A stretch of 64,000 nucleotides of DNA from Clostridiales bacterium (GTDB taxonomy: Bacteria; Bacillota; Clostridia; Oscillospirales; CAG-272). How positions within the stretch are numbered: position 1 is the stretch's first letter; each line of letters starts with the position of its first letter. The translations under genes were made by a program, and so were the position numbers. The stretch covers positions 124,001-188,000 of the forward strand of contig DULN01000010.1 in assembly GCA_012840355.1 (NCBI GenBank), in the 5' to 3' direction. The notes beneath the pieces are model-generated. The model did no database searches. It saw nothing but the letters and a program-made list of their open reading frames with translations, and had not been told where the DNA came from. Shown here in pieces: positions 8,070-16,529 of the stretch.

Positions 8070-11000
8070 ATGGTCTATAGGATATATGTGGAGCGTAGAG
8101 AAGGGTTTGATACGGAGGCGCAGGCGCTTCTTCGCGACCTGCGCGAAAACCTGTTAATCGACGGGCTGAGCTATGTCCGTATCTTAAACCGCTACGACGT
8201 CGAGGGCGTCTCGCGCGAGGTTTTCCTCGCCGCGTGCCCGACGGTCTTTTCCGAGCCTCAGACGGACGTGGTTTCCGAAACCTTTTATGCCGGAGAGGGC
8301 GACTTTGTCCTTGCGGTCGAGTACCTCCCCGGCCAATTTGACCAAAGAGCCGATTCCTGCGCGCAGTGCGTGCAGCTTTTGACGCGTGGCGAGCGCCCGG
8401 TAGTGCGCACCGCGCGTGTCTATATTTTTGGCGGAAACCTGCCGGCAGAGCAGCGTGAGCGCATAAAGTCTTACATCATAAACCCCGTAGAGTGCCGGGA
8501 AGCCTCGCTCGAGCTGCCCGAGACCCTCAGCATCCCATACGAGGAGCCGGCTGACATTGCTGTGCTCGAGGGGTTCCGCACCGCCGACCCAGAGGAGATA
8601 GTCAAAAAATACGGGCTTGCGATGGACGCGGCGGACGTGCAGTTCTGCCAGGCGTATTTTGAGTCGGAAGGCCGCGACCCGACGATGACCGAGCTGCGAG
8701 TCATCGACACCTATTGGTCCGACCACTGCCGGCACACGACTTTCCTGACCGAGCTTAAAAACATCGAGGTGGAGGACGCCTACGTCAAGGCGACGCTGGA
8801 GGATTACTTTAGGAGAAGGGAAGAGGTATATTCCGGCTCGCCGAAGAAAAAGCCGGTGTCGCTGATGGACATCGGCACGATAGCGGCGAAAGTGCTGAAA
8901 AAGTCGGGGCTGCTCGATAATCTCGACGAGTCAGACGAAGTCAACGCCTGCTCTATAAAAGTCAAAGTCGACGTCGACGGAGAAGAGCAGGACTGGCTCC
9001 TCATGTTCAAAAACGAGACGCACAACCACCCGACCGAGATTGAGCCTTTCGGCGGCGCGGCTACCTGCCTCGGCGGCGCGATACGCGACCCGCTTTCGGG
9101 CCGCGCGTACGTCTTCCAAGCGATGCGCGTGACCGGAGCGGGCGACCCGCGCACGCCGGTCTCTGAGACGATACCGGGCAAGCTGCCGCAGTCGAAGCTG
9201 ACCGTCGGCGCGGCGCAGGGATACTCGTCGTACGGCAACCAGGTCGGGCTTGCCACCGGGCTTGTGGTGGAGATTTACCACCCGCGCTACGTCGCAAAGC
9301 GCATGGAGATTGGCGCAGTCGTGGGCGCGGCGCCGGCGGAAAACGTCGTGCGGCGCAGGCCTGCGCCCGGCGACGTGGTGATACTCCTCGGCGGCAGAAC
9401 GGGGCGCGACGGCTGCGGCGGCGCAACCGGCAGCTCGAAAGCGCATACCGCCGAGTCGCTCGCCACCTGCGGCGCCGAAGTGCAAAAAGGCAACCCGCCC
9501 GAAGAGCGTAAGCTGCAAAGGCTCTTCCGTAACCCCGAGGCAGCGCGCCTCATCGTCCGCTGCAACGATTTCGGCGCGGGCGGCGTGTCGGTCGCGATAG
9601 GCGAGCTTGCCGACGGGCTTGAGATTGACCTTGACAAAGTGCCGAAAAAATACGAAGGGCTCGACGGCACCGAGCTTGCGATATCGGAGTCGCAGGAGCG
9701 CATGGCGGTCGTTGTCGCCGCAGAAGACGCGGAGCGCTTCTGCGAGCTTGCCGCGCGAGAAAACCTTGAGGCGACGGTAGTTGCGAAAGTTACCGCAGAG
9801 CCTCGTATGGTGATGCGCTGGCGCGGCAAAGTGATTGTGTCGCTGTCGCGTGAATTTCTCAGCTCAAACGGCGCGCCGAAGTTTGCGGACGCCAAAATCA
9901 AGCGCGCCGGGATAGAGGGCATATACGAAGGCGTAAAAGCGGAAAAGGGCGCCGCCGAGGCGTTTGAAGCCGTGCTATCCGACCTCAACGTCTGCTCGCA
10001 GAAGGGGCTTGTCGAGCGGTTTGACTCGACAATCGGCGCGGCGACGGTCGTAATGCCGTTCGGCGGCAAATACCAGCTAACGCCTACCCAGTACATGGCG
10101 GCGAAGTTACCGGTGCCGGGCGGCAAGACCGACACCGCGTCGGTGATGTCGTTCGGCTTTGACCCGTATATATCCGAAAAATCGCCCTACCACGGGGCGT
10201 ACTGCGCCGTCGTGGAGTCGCTCGCGAGGCTCGCCGCGGCGGGCGTGCCGTGGCGGCGCGCGAGGCTGTCGTTCCAGGAGTATTTCCGCCGCATGGGCGC
10301 CGACCCCGAAGGCTGGGGCGTGCCCGCCTCGGCGCTGCTCGGGGCTTATAGGGCGCAAATCGGGCTTGGCGTCGCCGCGATTGGCGGCAAAGACAGCATG
10401 AGCGGCACCTTCGAGGCACCCGGTATGCCGCGCATGGACGTGCCGCCGACGCTCGTGTCGTTCGCGGTCGCTCCGCACAAAGCCTCAAAGCTCATAACGC
10501 CCGAGTTTAAGCGCCCGGGCGTGCCGGTGTACCTGCTTGAGCCGGAGCTTGGCGAAGATGTGCTCCCCACGGAGCGCTCGGTCGCCGAAGTTTTCGACGA
10601 AGCATACCGGCTAGCCGAGTCCGGCGCGGCTGAGGCGATGTATGCGGTCGGCTTCGGCGGCGTCGCCGAGGCGGTCGCGAAAATGTGTTTTGGCAATATG
10701 ATTGGCTTTAGGTTCGAGGCGGATATGGACGCGGGGGCACTCGCCAAAAAGCGGCCGGGCGCACTCATCGTCGCGAGCAACAAAAAGCCCAAAATGGGAG
10801 TGCTTTTAGGTCACACCGCCGCCGAGAGCTTCATATATTGTCGCGGGGAAGAAATCCCGCTTACGCGGCTAGCCGAGGCATGGGGCGCGCCGCTTGAGAG
10901 GGTATTCCCGACGAAGCCGAAGCGCGAGCCGGAGCTTATTAAAAAAGCGCCTCCCGCGATAACCTGCACCGAGCGCCATAAGGTAGCACCGCCCGCGAAA

Positions 11001-11807
11001 TTCGCGCGCCCGCGCGTGGTGATACCGGTGTTCCCGGGCACAAACTGCGAGTACGACAGCGCGCGCGCCTTCGAGGAGGCGGGCGGCGTGCCGGTCATTT
11101 GCGTGCTCCGCAACCTCACGCCGCAAGCGCTTGAGGAGTCGCTGCGCGAGCTTGCAAAAGCGATAGACGAGGCCCAGATACTCATGCTGCCCGGCGGCTT
11201 TTCGGGCGGAGACGAGCCGGACGGCAGCGCGAAGTTCATAACCGCCGTATTGCGCAGCCCCGTTATATGCGAAGCGGTGACAAGGCTGCTAGACGAGCGG
11301 CTCGGGCTGGTTTTGGGCATCTGCAACGGTTTCCAGGCGCTAATAAAGTGTGGGCTTCTGCCCGGCGGCAGGATACTGCCCGCGCTTACCCCCGATAGCC
11401 CGACACTGACTTATAACCTTATCGGCCGCCACCAGTCGATGATGGTAACGACAAGGGTCTCAAGCGTTAAGTCGCCGTGGATGCGCTACTGCGAGCCGGG
11501 CGAGCTGTATGCGATACCGATTTCGCACGGCGAAGGAAGGTTTACGGCGCCGGCAGCCGTGCTCCAGGAGCTTATAAGAAACGGGCAGGTGGCGACGCAA
11601 TACGTCGACGAGAACGGCGCCCCTTCGATGCAGACGCGCCATAACCCCAATGGCTCCGACCTTGCGATTGAAGGCATATTCAGCCCGGACGGCCGCATAT
11701 TCGGCAAAATGGGGCACAGCGAGCGCTACGGCGATAATATCGCAAAAAACGTGCCGGGTAATAAATATCAGCCGATATTCAAGGCGGGAGTAGACTATTA
11801 TAAATAA
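8070..11807 (+). CDS. purL: Phosphoribosylformylglycinamidine synthase, single-chain PurL
   Basis: Fourth step of de novo purine synthesis: FGAR + glutamine + ATP to FGAM. At 1245 residues it is the large single-chain form, with synthetase and glutaminase domains fused, unlike the three-subunit PurS/PurL/PurQ complex of Bacillus. Visible features: D-T-Y-W-S-D-H-C-R-H-T-T-F block (linker/active site), F-K-N-E-T-H-N-H-P-T-E-I-E-P-F-G-G-A-A-T motif, the second AIRS-like half, and a class I glutaminase with the nucleophile in L-G-I-C-N-G-F-Q (Cys1085) and a later S-H-G-E-G-R-F histidine/glutamate. A GGAG at 8057-8060 precedes the ATG; a TATAAT at 8042-8047 could be its -10 box but the -35 is poor. 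No other pur genes are nearby. Confidence 0.97.
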   Translation: MVYRIYVERREGFDTEAQALLRDLRENLLIDGLSYVRILNRYDVEGVSREVFLAACPTVFSEPQTDVVSETFYAGEGDFVLAVEYLPGQFDQRADSCAQCVQLLTRGERPVVRTARVYIFGGNLPAEQRERIKSYIINPVECREASLELPETLSIPYEEPADIAVLEGFRTADPEEIVKKYGLAMDAADVQFCQAYFESEGRDPTMTELRVIDTYWSDHCRHTTFLTELKNIEVEDAYVKATLEDYFRRREEVYSGSPKKKPVSLMDIGTIAAKVLKKSGLLDNLDESDEVNACSIKVKVDVDGEEQDWLLMFKNETHNHPTEIEPFGGAATCLGGAIRDPLSGRAYVFQAMRVTGAGDPRTPVSETIPGKLPQSKLTVGAAQGYSSYGNQVGLATGLVVEIYHPRYVAKRMEIGAVVGAAPAENVVRRRPAPGDVVILLGGRTGRDGCGGATGSSKAHTAESLATCGAEVQKGNPPEERKLQRLFRNPEAARLIVRCNDFGAGGVSVAIGELADGLEIDLDKVPKKYEGLDGTELAISESQERMAVVVAAEDAERFCELAARENLEATVVAKVTAEPRMVMRWRGKVIVSLSREFLSSNGAPKFADAKIKRAGIEGIYEGVKAEKGAAEAFEAVLSDLNVCSQKGLVERFDSTIGAATVVMPFGGKYQLTPTQYMAAKLPVPGGKTDTASVMSFGFDPYISEKSPYHGAYCAVVESLARLAAAGVPWRRARLSFQEYFRRMGADPEGWGVPASALLGAYRAQIGLGVAAIGGKDSMSGTFEAPGMPRMDVPPTLVSFAVAPHKASKLITPEFKRPGVPVYLLEPELGEDVLPTERSVAEVFDEAYRLAESGAAEAMYAVGFGGVAEAVAKMCFGNMIGFRFEADMDAGALAKKRPGALIVASNKKPKMGVLLGHTAAESFIYCRGEEIPLTRLAEAWGAPLERVFPTKPKREPELIKKAPPAITCTERHKVAPPAKFARPRVVIPVFPGTNCEYDSARAFEEAGGVPVICVLRNLTPQALEESLRELAKAIDEAQILMLPGGFSGGDEPDGSAKFITAVLRSPVICEAVTRLLDERLGLVLGICNGFQALIKCGLLPGGRILPALTPDSPTLTYNLIGRHQSMMVTTRVSSVKSPWMRYCEPGELYAIPISHGEGRFTAPAAVLQELIRNGQVATQYVDENGAPSMQTRHNPNGSDLAIEGIFSPDGRIFGKMGHSERYGDNIAKNVPGNKYQPIFKAGVDYYK

Positions 11808-11831
11808 CGATATTTGAGAGGCGAGTTTATT

Positions 11832-12944
11832 ATGGATTTCCCGTATTTTGCGAGATTGCTCGGCATGTTCGAGCTTGAGGGCGAGCCGGTTTCGGTTGCC
11901 GAATGCAAGAGCGGAAACATCAACAAAACCTTCGTGGTCGACACCTCGTCTGGCAAAAAATACATTCTCCAGCGGGTAAACGAAAGCGTGTTCCGTAACC
12001 CGGACGCGGTGATGGAGAATATAGTAAACGTCACCGAGTTTCTGCGCAAAAAGATTATCGAGCGCGGCGGCGACCCGGCACGCGAGGCGCTGACGCTCAT
12101 CCCCGCAAAAACGGGCGGGTACTCGGCGATAAGCGATGACGGCGGCTACTGGCGCGTGTACGCAGCGATACCGAACGCGGTGGCGCACGACAAAATCGAG
12201 CGCCCCGGGCAGTTTTACAACGCCGGCTATGCGTTCGGGGAGTTCCAGCGCCTGCTTGCCGATTTCGACGCGACAAAGCTCCACGAAACGATTCCAAACT
12301 TTCACAACACCCCGCTGAGGTACGAAGCTTATAGAGCCGCGCTTGAGGCCGATGAGTATGGCCGCGCCGCCGAGGTAAAACCTGAAATCGAGTTTATCGA
12401 GGAGCACAAGTGGCTTTGCCCGATAATAACGGAAGGCATAGCGATCGGGAAATTCCCGATGCGCGTGACGCACAACGATACCAAGCTCAACAACATCATG
12501 ATGGACGCCGACACCGACGAAGCGGTGTGCGTCATCGACCTTGACACCGTCATGCCGGGGTCGCTACTATTCGACTACGGCGACGCCATCAGGTACGGCG
12601 CCTCGAACGCTGCGGAGGACGAAAAGGACCTCTCGCAAGTTTACATAAGGACCGAACTTTTCGAAGAATTCACAAGCGGGTTTATCCGCGGCATCGGCGG
12701 CGAGCTTACCGCAGATGAGGCAAAAGCGATGCCGGTCTCGGTCGCGGTCATAGCGCTCGAGCTAGGCATGAGGTTTTTGACCGACTACTTAAACGGTGAC
12801 AAGTATTTCAAGGTGCTCTACGACAGCCATAACCTCGACCGGACGCGCACACAGCTCAAGCTTGTGTCGGATGTGTTGAAAAAGCGCGCGGAGCTTGAGG
12901 CGATAGTCGAGGGAGTGTTAAAAGAGATTGTCATTAGCCGCTGA
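11832..12944 (+). CDS. Aminoglycoside-phosphotransferase-fold kinase, N-acetylhexosamine 1-kinase-like
   Basis: Small-molecule kinase of the APH/choline kinase fold. The catalytic Brenner motif H-N-D-T-K-L-N-N is at residues 214-221 and the metal-binding I-D-L-D-T-V-M-P-G about 20 residues later; this combination resembles the NahK/LnpB N-acetylhexosamine 1-kinases of lacto-N-biose/galacto-N-biose pathways. The glycine-rich N lobe has S-G-N-I-N-K-T-F. 370 residues from the ATG at 11832 (an in-frame TTG at 11814 lies inside the ribosome binding site AGAGGCGAG). It begins 24 bases after purL, so co-transcription is likely. The substrate cannot be told from sequence; a sugar 1-kinase is the best guess. 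Confidence 0.75.
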   Translation: MDFPYFARLLGMFELEGEPVSVAECKSGNINKTFVVDTSSGKKYILQRVNESVFRNPDAVMENIVNVTEFLRKKIIERGGDPAREALTLIPAKTGGYSAISDDGGYWRVYAAIPNAVAHDKIERPGQFYNAGYAFGEFQRLLADFDATKLHETIPNFHNTPLRYEAYRAALEADEYGRAAEVKPEIEFIEEHKWLCPIITEGIAIGKFPMRVTHNDTKLNNIMMDADTDEAVCVIDLDTVMPGSLLFDYGDAIRYGASNAAEDEKDLSQVYIRTELFEEFTSGFIRGIGGELTADEAKAMPVSVAVIALELGMRFLTDYLNGDKYFKVLYDSHNLDRTRTQLKLVSDVLKKRAELEAIVEGVLKEIVISR

Positions 12945-13002
12945 TTAGGCTTGCGTATACAATCCTGCCGTTTAAAGAAAAGGAAAGGGAAGGTACAGGA
13001 AA

Positions 13003-13560
13003 ATGAACGAAACGCTGAGAGTGATTTCGGAGCGTTATTCCTGCCGCGACTATTTGCCCGAGATGCCTTCAGAAGCCGACCTGCGCGCCGTCGCGGAGGC
13101 GGCGGTGAAGTCCCCCTCGGCGGTGAACCGGCAGCCGTGGCACATTATCGTGGTGAAAAACCCAAAGCTCATTGCCGAGATGGAAGCTGAGGGAATGAAA
13201 AGGCTCGCCGAAATGGAGGACAAAACCCACTACAACCGCATTATGGAGCGCGGGGGAAGGCTGTTTTACGGCGCGCCTTGCATGATAGTCATCGCCTGCG
13301 ACGCGAGGGGCGGCATCTCGCATATCGACTGCGGCATTGTGTGCCAGACAATCGCGCTCGCCGCGACCTCGCTTGGGATTGCGAACGTCATATGCGGGCT
13401 CGCCGGGCTCATATTCTCCGGGCCGGAGGGCGAGCGTTACGAGCGGCTGCTCGGGTTCCCGGAGGGGTATAAGTTCGGCTGTGCGGTGCTGCTCGGATAC
13501 GCCAAGACCACAAAGCCGCCGCACGAGCCGGACTACACAAAAATCAGCTTTGTTGAATAA
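13003..13560 (+). CDS. Nitroreductase family FMN oxidoreductase
   Basis: 185-residue flavin reductase of the nitroreductase superfamily, acting in the cytoplasm with NAD(P)H on an unknown acceptor. Family marks: R-Y-S-C-R-D-Y near the N-terminus (phosphate binding of FMN), S-P-S-A-V-N-R-Q-P-W-H at about 32-42, and the C-terminal G-I-A-N-V-I-C-G-L-A-G helix region. An AGGAAA site precedes the ATG by a few bases. It follows the kinase gene by 58 bases in the same direction and ends in a terminator (13565-13599). Substrate not predictable. Confidence 0.88.
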   Translation: MNETLRVISERYSCRDYLPEMPSEADLRAVAEAAVKSPSAVNRQPWHIIVVKNPKLIAEMEAEGMKRLAEMEDKTHYNRIMERGGRLFYGAPCMIVIACDARGGISHIDCGIVCQTIALAATSLGIANVICGLAGLIFSGPEGERYERLLGFPEGYKFGCAVLLGYAKTTKPPHEPDYTKISFVE

Positions 13561-13564
13561 ATTT

Positions 13565-13599
13565 ACGCCGCCCCCGGCACGCCGGGAGAGCGGCGTTTT
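13565..13599 (+). terminator. Intrinsic terminator of the purL operon
   Basis: Inverted repeat ACGCCGC...GCGGCGT containing an inner CCCGGC/GCCGGG pair, then TTTT. It lies 5 bases after the nitroreductase stop. Confidence 0.85.
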
Positions 13600-13604
13600 G
13601 CATT

Positions 13605-13639
13605 AAAAAAACCGGTACACGTTTTTTCCGTGTGCCGGT
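13605..13639 (-). terminator. Intrinsic terminator after pnp
   Basis: Minus-strand stem ACCGGCACACG / CGTGTACCGGT followed by seven T. A second perfect hairpin, GTGAGCCTTGGCTCAC (13667-13682), sits between the pnp stop and this terminator. Together with the preceding terminator it separates two convergent operons. Confidence 0.85.
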
Positions 13640-13696
13640 ATCTTTATACCGTATCGTTATTATTTCGTGAGCCTTGGCTCACATGGCTGGCTAATT

Positions 13697-15886
13697 TTAC
13701 TCGTGGCTCGGGCCGCGCGGTTTGCGGAACGGGCGGCGCGGGCGGTATGATTTCTGGCTTGCGCTTGCAGGTACTTTCGCCTGTGCCGGCGCCTCGGGTT
13801 CGGGAGGCAGCGCGTCTTTGCGGGAAAGGTTCATGCGCCCTTTTTCGTCGACTCCGATATACTTGACGGTGATGATGTCGCCGACTTTGCAGATGTCTTC
13901 GACTTTCCTCACGCGGCGCCTGTCGAGGTTGGAGATGTGCACCATGCCTTCTTTGCCGGGCGCAAACTCCACGAACGCGCCTATCGGGATAATCCTCGTG
14001 ACTTTGCCAGTGTAGATTGAACCGACTTCGGGCTCGAAGATGATCTCCTCGATCATGCGCTTGGCTTTCTCGCCGGATTCGGGATTGACCGCGGCGATGA
14101 ATACCGAGCCGTCTTCCTCGATGTCGATCTTCGAGTTGGTTTCGTTTTGGATCTTCTGGATGATCTTGCCCTTGGGCCCGATAACGTCGCCGATCTTTTC
14201 GGGGTCAATCTTCATGGAGATCATCTTGGGCGCGTACTTCGATACCTCGGGCCTCGGCGCGGCGAGCGCCTTGAGCATTATCTCGTCGATTATATACTCG
14301 CGCGCTTTCTTGGTCTTCTCAAGCGCGTCCCAGATGATTTCGGGCGTCAAGCCGTCGATTTTCAGGTCCATCTGAATCGCGGTGATGCCTTTATGCGTGC
14401 CCGCGACCTTGAAGTCCATATCGCCGAAGAAGTCCTCGACGCCTTGGATGTCGACAAGCGTCATCCACCTATCGCCCTCGGAGATAAGCCCGCAGGAGAT
14501 GCCGGCGACCGGCGCTTTAATCGGAACGCCCGCGTCCATCAGAGCGAGCGTGGAAGCGCATACCGACGCCTGCGAAGTCGAACCGTTGGAGGAGATGACC
14601 TCCGACACGCAGCGGATAGCGTACGGGAACTCCTCAAGCGAGGGGAGCACGGGAATAAGCGCACGCTCTGCAAGCGCGCCGTGACCGACCTCGCGGCGGC
14701 CGGGGCTGCGGCTTGGCCTCGCTTCGCCGGTAGCGAAGCCCGGCATGTTGTAGTGGTGCATATAGCGCTTTGTTTCCTCTTCGTCTAGCCCGTCGAGCTC
14801 CTGCGCCTCGGCTAGCGAACCGAGCGTCGCTGCGGTGATGACCTGCGTCTGTCCACGCGTGAACATCGCGCTGCCATGCACGCGCGGGAGCAGCCCAACC
14901 TCTGCGGCCATCGGGCGGATTTCGTCGAGCGCCCTGCCGTCCACGCGCTTGCCCTCAAGCAGCCACTCGCGGACGACGGCTTTCTGGAGGTAGTAAAGGA
15001 TGAGGTCCATCATCGCGTGGCTGTCGGGATACTCTTCGTCAAACTGCGCGTAGACCTTCTCGGTGAGGGCTTGCATCGCTTCGTCGCGGACGTTCTTGTC
15101 GTCGGTGTCGAGCGCGGCTTTGACGTCCTCGATGCAGAACTCTTTGATTTTCTCGTAGAGCTCCTGGTTAATCTCTTCGGGCGTGTACTCAAACTTGGGC
15201 TTGCCGATTTCTGCCTGGATGTTCGCGATAAACTCGCAGAGCTTCTTATTCTCCTCCTGCGCGAACATTATCGCGTTATACATTTCCTCGTTTGAGACTT
15301 CTTTGGCGCCCGCTTCAATCATTATAACTTTCTCTTTCGTGCCCGCGACGGTCAGCTCGAGCCTGCTTCTCTCGCGCTGCGCAGCCGTTGGGTTGAGAAC
15401 ATACTCGCCGTCGACAAGGCCGACGAACACGCCGGCTATCGGGCCGTTCCACGGGATGTCGGAGATTGAAAGCGCCACCGACGCGCCGAGCATCGCGGCG
15501 ATTTCAGGCGAGTTGTCGAGGTCGACGCTAAGAACCAGCAGGTTAATCGCGACGTCGTTGCGCAGGTCTTTGGGGAAAAGCGGGCGCAGCGGGCGGTCGA
15601 TGAGCCTCGATGTGATTATGGCTTTTTCAGTCGGCCTACCTTCGCGGCGGAAGTACCCGCCCGGGATTTTGCCCGCCGCGTATTGGCGTTCGTCAAAGTC
15701 GACCGAAAGGGGCAGAAAATCGACACCATCGCGCGGCTTCTCGCTTGCCGTAGCGGTGGCGAGGATAACGGTGTCGCCGTAGCGCACAAGGCACGAGCCG
15801 TTAGCCAGTCCTGCCATTTTGCCCGTCTCGATTATGAGCGGGCGCCCTGCAAGCGTGTAGTGGAATTCACGATAACTTTCAAACAT
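13697..15886 (-). CDS. pnp: Polyribonucleotide nucleotidyltransferase (PNPase)
   Basis: Phosphorolytic 3'-5' exoribonuclease of mRNA turnover. Domains in order: first RNase PH-like domain, helical linker, second RNase PH-like domain (E-L-D-G-L-D-E-E region onward), KH domain with V-I-G-P-K-G-K-I-I, and a C-terminal S1 domain with G-K-V-T-R-I-I-P-I-G-A-F-V-E. A Pro/Ala/Arg-rich tail follows. The start is taken at the ATG 15884-15886 because AAGGAG stands five bases before it; the open frame runs six codons further. 729 residues is normal. It follows rpsO, the standard bacterial order, with a hairpin in the spacer. Confidence 0.97.
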   Translation of the reverse strand: MFESYREFHYTLAGRPLIIETGKMAGLANGSCLVRYGDTVILATATASEKPRDGVDFLPLSVDFDERQYAAGKIPGGYFRREGRPTEKAIITSRLIDRPLRPLFPKDLRNDVAINLLVLSVDLDNSPEIAAMLGASVALSISDIPWNGPIAGVFVGLVDGEYVLNPTAAQRERSRLELTVAGTKEKVIMIEAGAKEVSNEEMYNAIMFAQEENKKLCEFIANIQAEIGKPKFEYTPEEINQELYEKIKEFCIEDVKAALDTDDKNVRDEAMQALTEKVYAQFDEEYPDSHAMMDLILYYLQKAVVREWLLEGKRVDGRALDEIRPMAAEVGLLPRVHGSAMFTRGQTQVITAATLGSLAEAQELDGLDEEETKRYMHHYNMPGFATGEARPSRSPGRREVGHGALAERALIPVLPSLEEFPYAIRCVSEVISSNGSTSQASVCASTLALMDAGVPIKAPVAGISCGLISEGDRWMTLVDIQGVEDFFGDMDFKVAGTHKGITAIQMDLKIDGLTPEIIWDALEKTKKAREYIIDEIMLKALAAPRPEVSKYAPKMISMKIDPEKIGDVIGPKGKIIQKIQNETNSKIDIEEDGSVFIAAVNPESGEKAKRMIEEIIFEPEVGSIYTGKVTRIIPIGAFVEFAPGKEGMVHISNLDRRRVRKVEDICKVGDIITVKYIGVDEKGRMNLSRKDALPPEPEAPAQAKVPASASQKSYRPRRPFRKPRGPSHE

Positions 15887-15992
15887 TCCTTCTCCTTCAG
15901 GCATAGGGCATTACTATGCCGCTCTCTCTTTTTAACTTATAATTCGCTGCTTTTTTACTATATATTCATAAAAGTTTATTCCATAACAAGAC

Positions 15993-16021
15993 GAACCGGA
16001 GCCGAGCTTTCGGTCCGGTTC
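15993..16021 (-). other. Hairpin in the rpsO-pnp spacer
   Basis: Perfect outer stem GAACCGGA/TCCGGTTC with an inner CCGA/TCGG stem, without a T run. In other bacteria the rpsO-pnp spacer carries a hairpin cut by RNase III and used for pnp autoregulation; this position and shape fit that role, but function here is inferred. Confidence 0.55.
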
Positions 16022-16048
16022 GATGATTCCGCAAGCCTGAACCGGCAT

Positions 16049-16321
16049 TTACCGTCTGATGTTCAGCTTTTCGATGAGCGCGCGATAGCGTTCTATGTCC
16101 TTTTTCATCAGATAGTTGAGCAGGTTCCTGCGGTGGCCGACCATTTTAAGCAGCCCGCGCCGCGAATGGTGGTCTTTTTTATTGGCTTTCAGGTGCTCGG
16201 TGAGTTTGTTGATCCGAGCGGTCAGGATCGCTATCTGGACTTCGGGCGAGCCGGTGTCGTGCTCGTGAAGCCCGTACTCGGCGATGATTCTTGCTTTTTC
16301 TTCTTTCTGCATAGCATTCAC
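16049..16321 (-). CDS. rpsO: 30S ribosomal protein S15
   Basis: Primary 16S rRNA-binding protein, 90 residues, full length. The conserved [16 protein letters not shown] block (about 22-37) and H-x-R-R-G-L-L-x-M-V-x-x-R-R-x-L-L-x-Y-L block (about 52-72) are present. An AAAGGTG site precedes the ATG. The leader of roughly 135 bases contains stable hairpins and could carry S15 autoregulation. Confidence 0.98.
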   Translation of the reverse strand: MNAMQKEEKARIIAEYGLHEHDTGSPEVQIAILTARINKLTEHLKANKKDHHSRRGLLKMVGHRRNLLNYLMKKDIERYRALIEKLNIRR

Positions 16322-16457
16322 CTTTCTTTATATATTAAGCGGCGCACGCAGTATACGGCGGGTGAAGCGAGCTTGCGCGGGAACATCCCGCGCGCTCCGT
16401 TTTATCCGTAAACCGGGCACGCGCTTTTGCATAACCAATGTGCCACAGGCACGTCAA
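16322..16457 (-). promoter_or_regulatory. Structured rpsO 5' leader, candidate S15 autoregulatory RNA
   Basis: From the predicted start (about 16456) to the ATG the minus strand can form GTGCC-TGT-GGCAC near the 5' end and a perfect GCGCGGGA-TGT-TCCCGCGC hairpin (about 16375-16393), followed by another GC-rich stretch before the ribosome binding site. S15 represses its own mRNA in several bacteria through unrelated leader structures. No known class was recognised, so the role is inferred. Confidence 0.45.
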
Positions 16458-16462
16458 ATCAT

Positions 16463-16491
16463 ATTATAACAGTTTTTTTGCCGCTTGTAAA
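16463..16491 (-). promoter_or_regulatory. Sigma-A promoter of rpsO-pnp
   Basis: Minus strand TTTACA (16486-16491), 17 bases, TATAAT (16463-16468). Confidence 0.88.
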
Positions 16492-16529
16492 CAACGCTTA
16501 GATAGTTCACATAAATTTTACATCTGCCG

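Noticed and set aside
14147..14788. Long open frame opposite pnp (and similar frames at 1269-2378, 4423-4752, 8931-9518, 34075-34764)
   Set aside because: They lie inside well-identified genes on the other strand, have no ribosome binding site or family similarity, and show the Arg/Ala/Ser-rich composition of antisense frames in GC-rich coding DNA.
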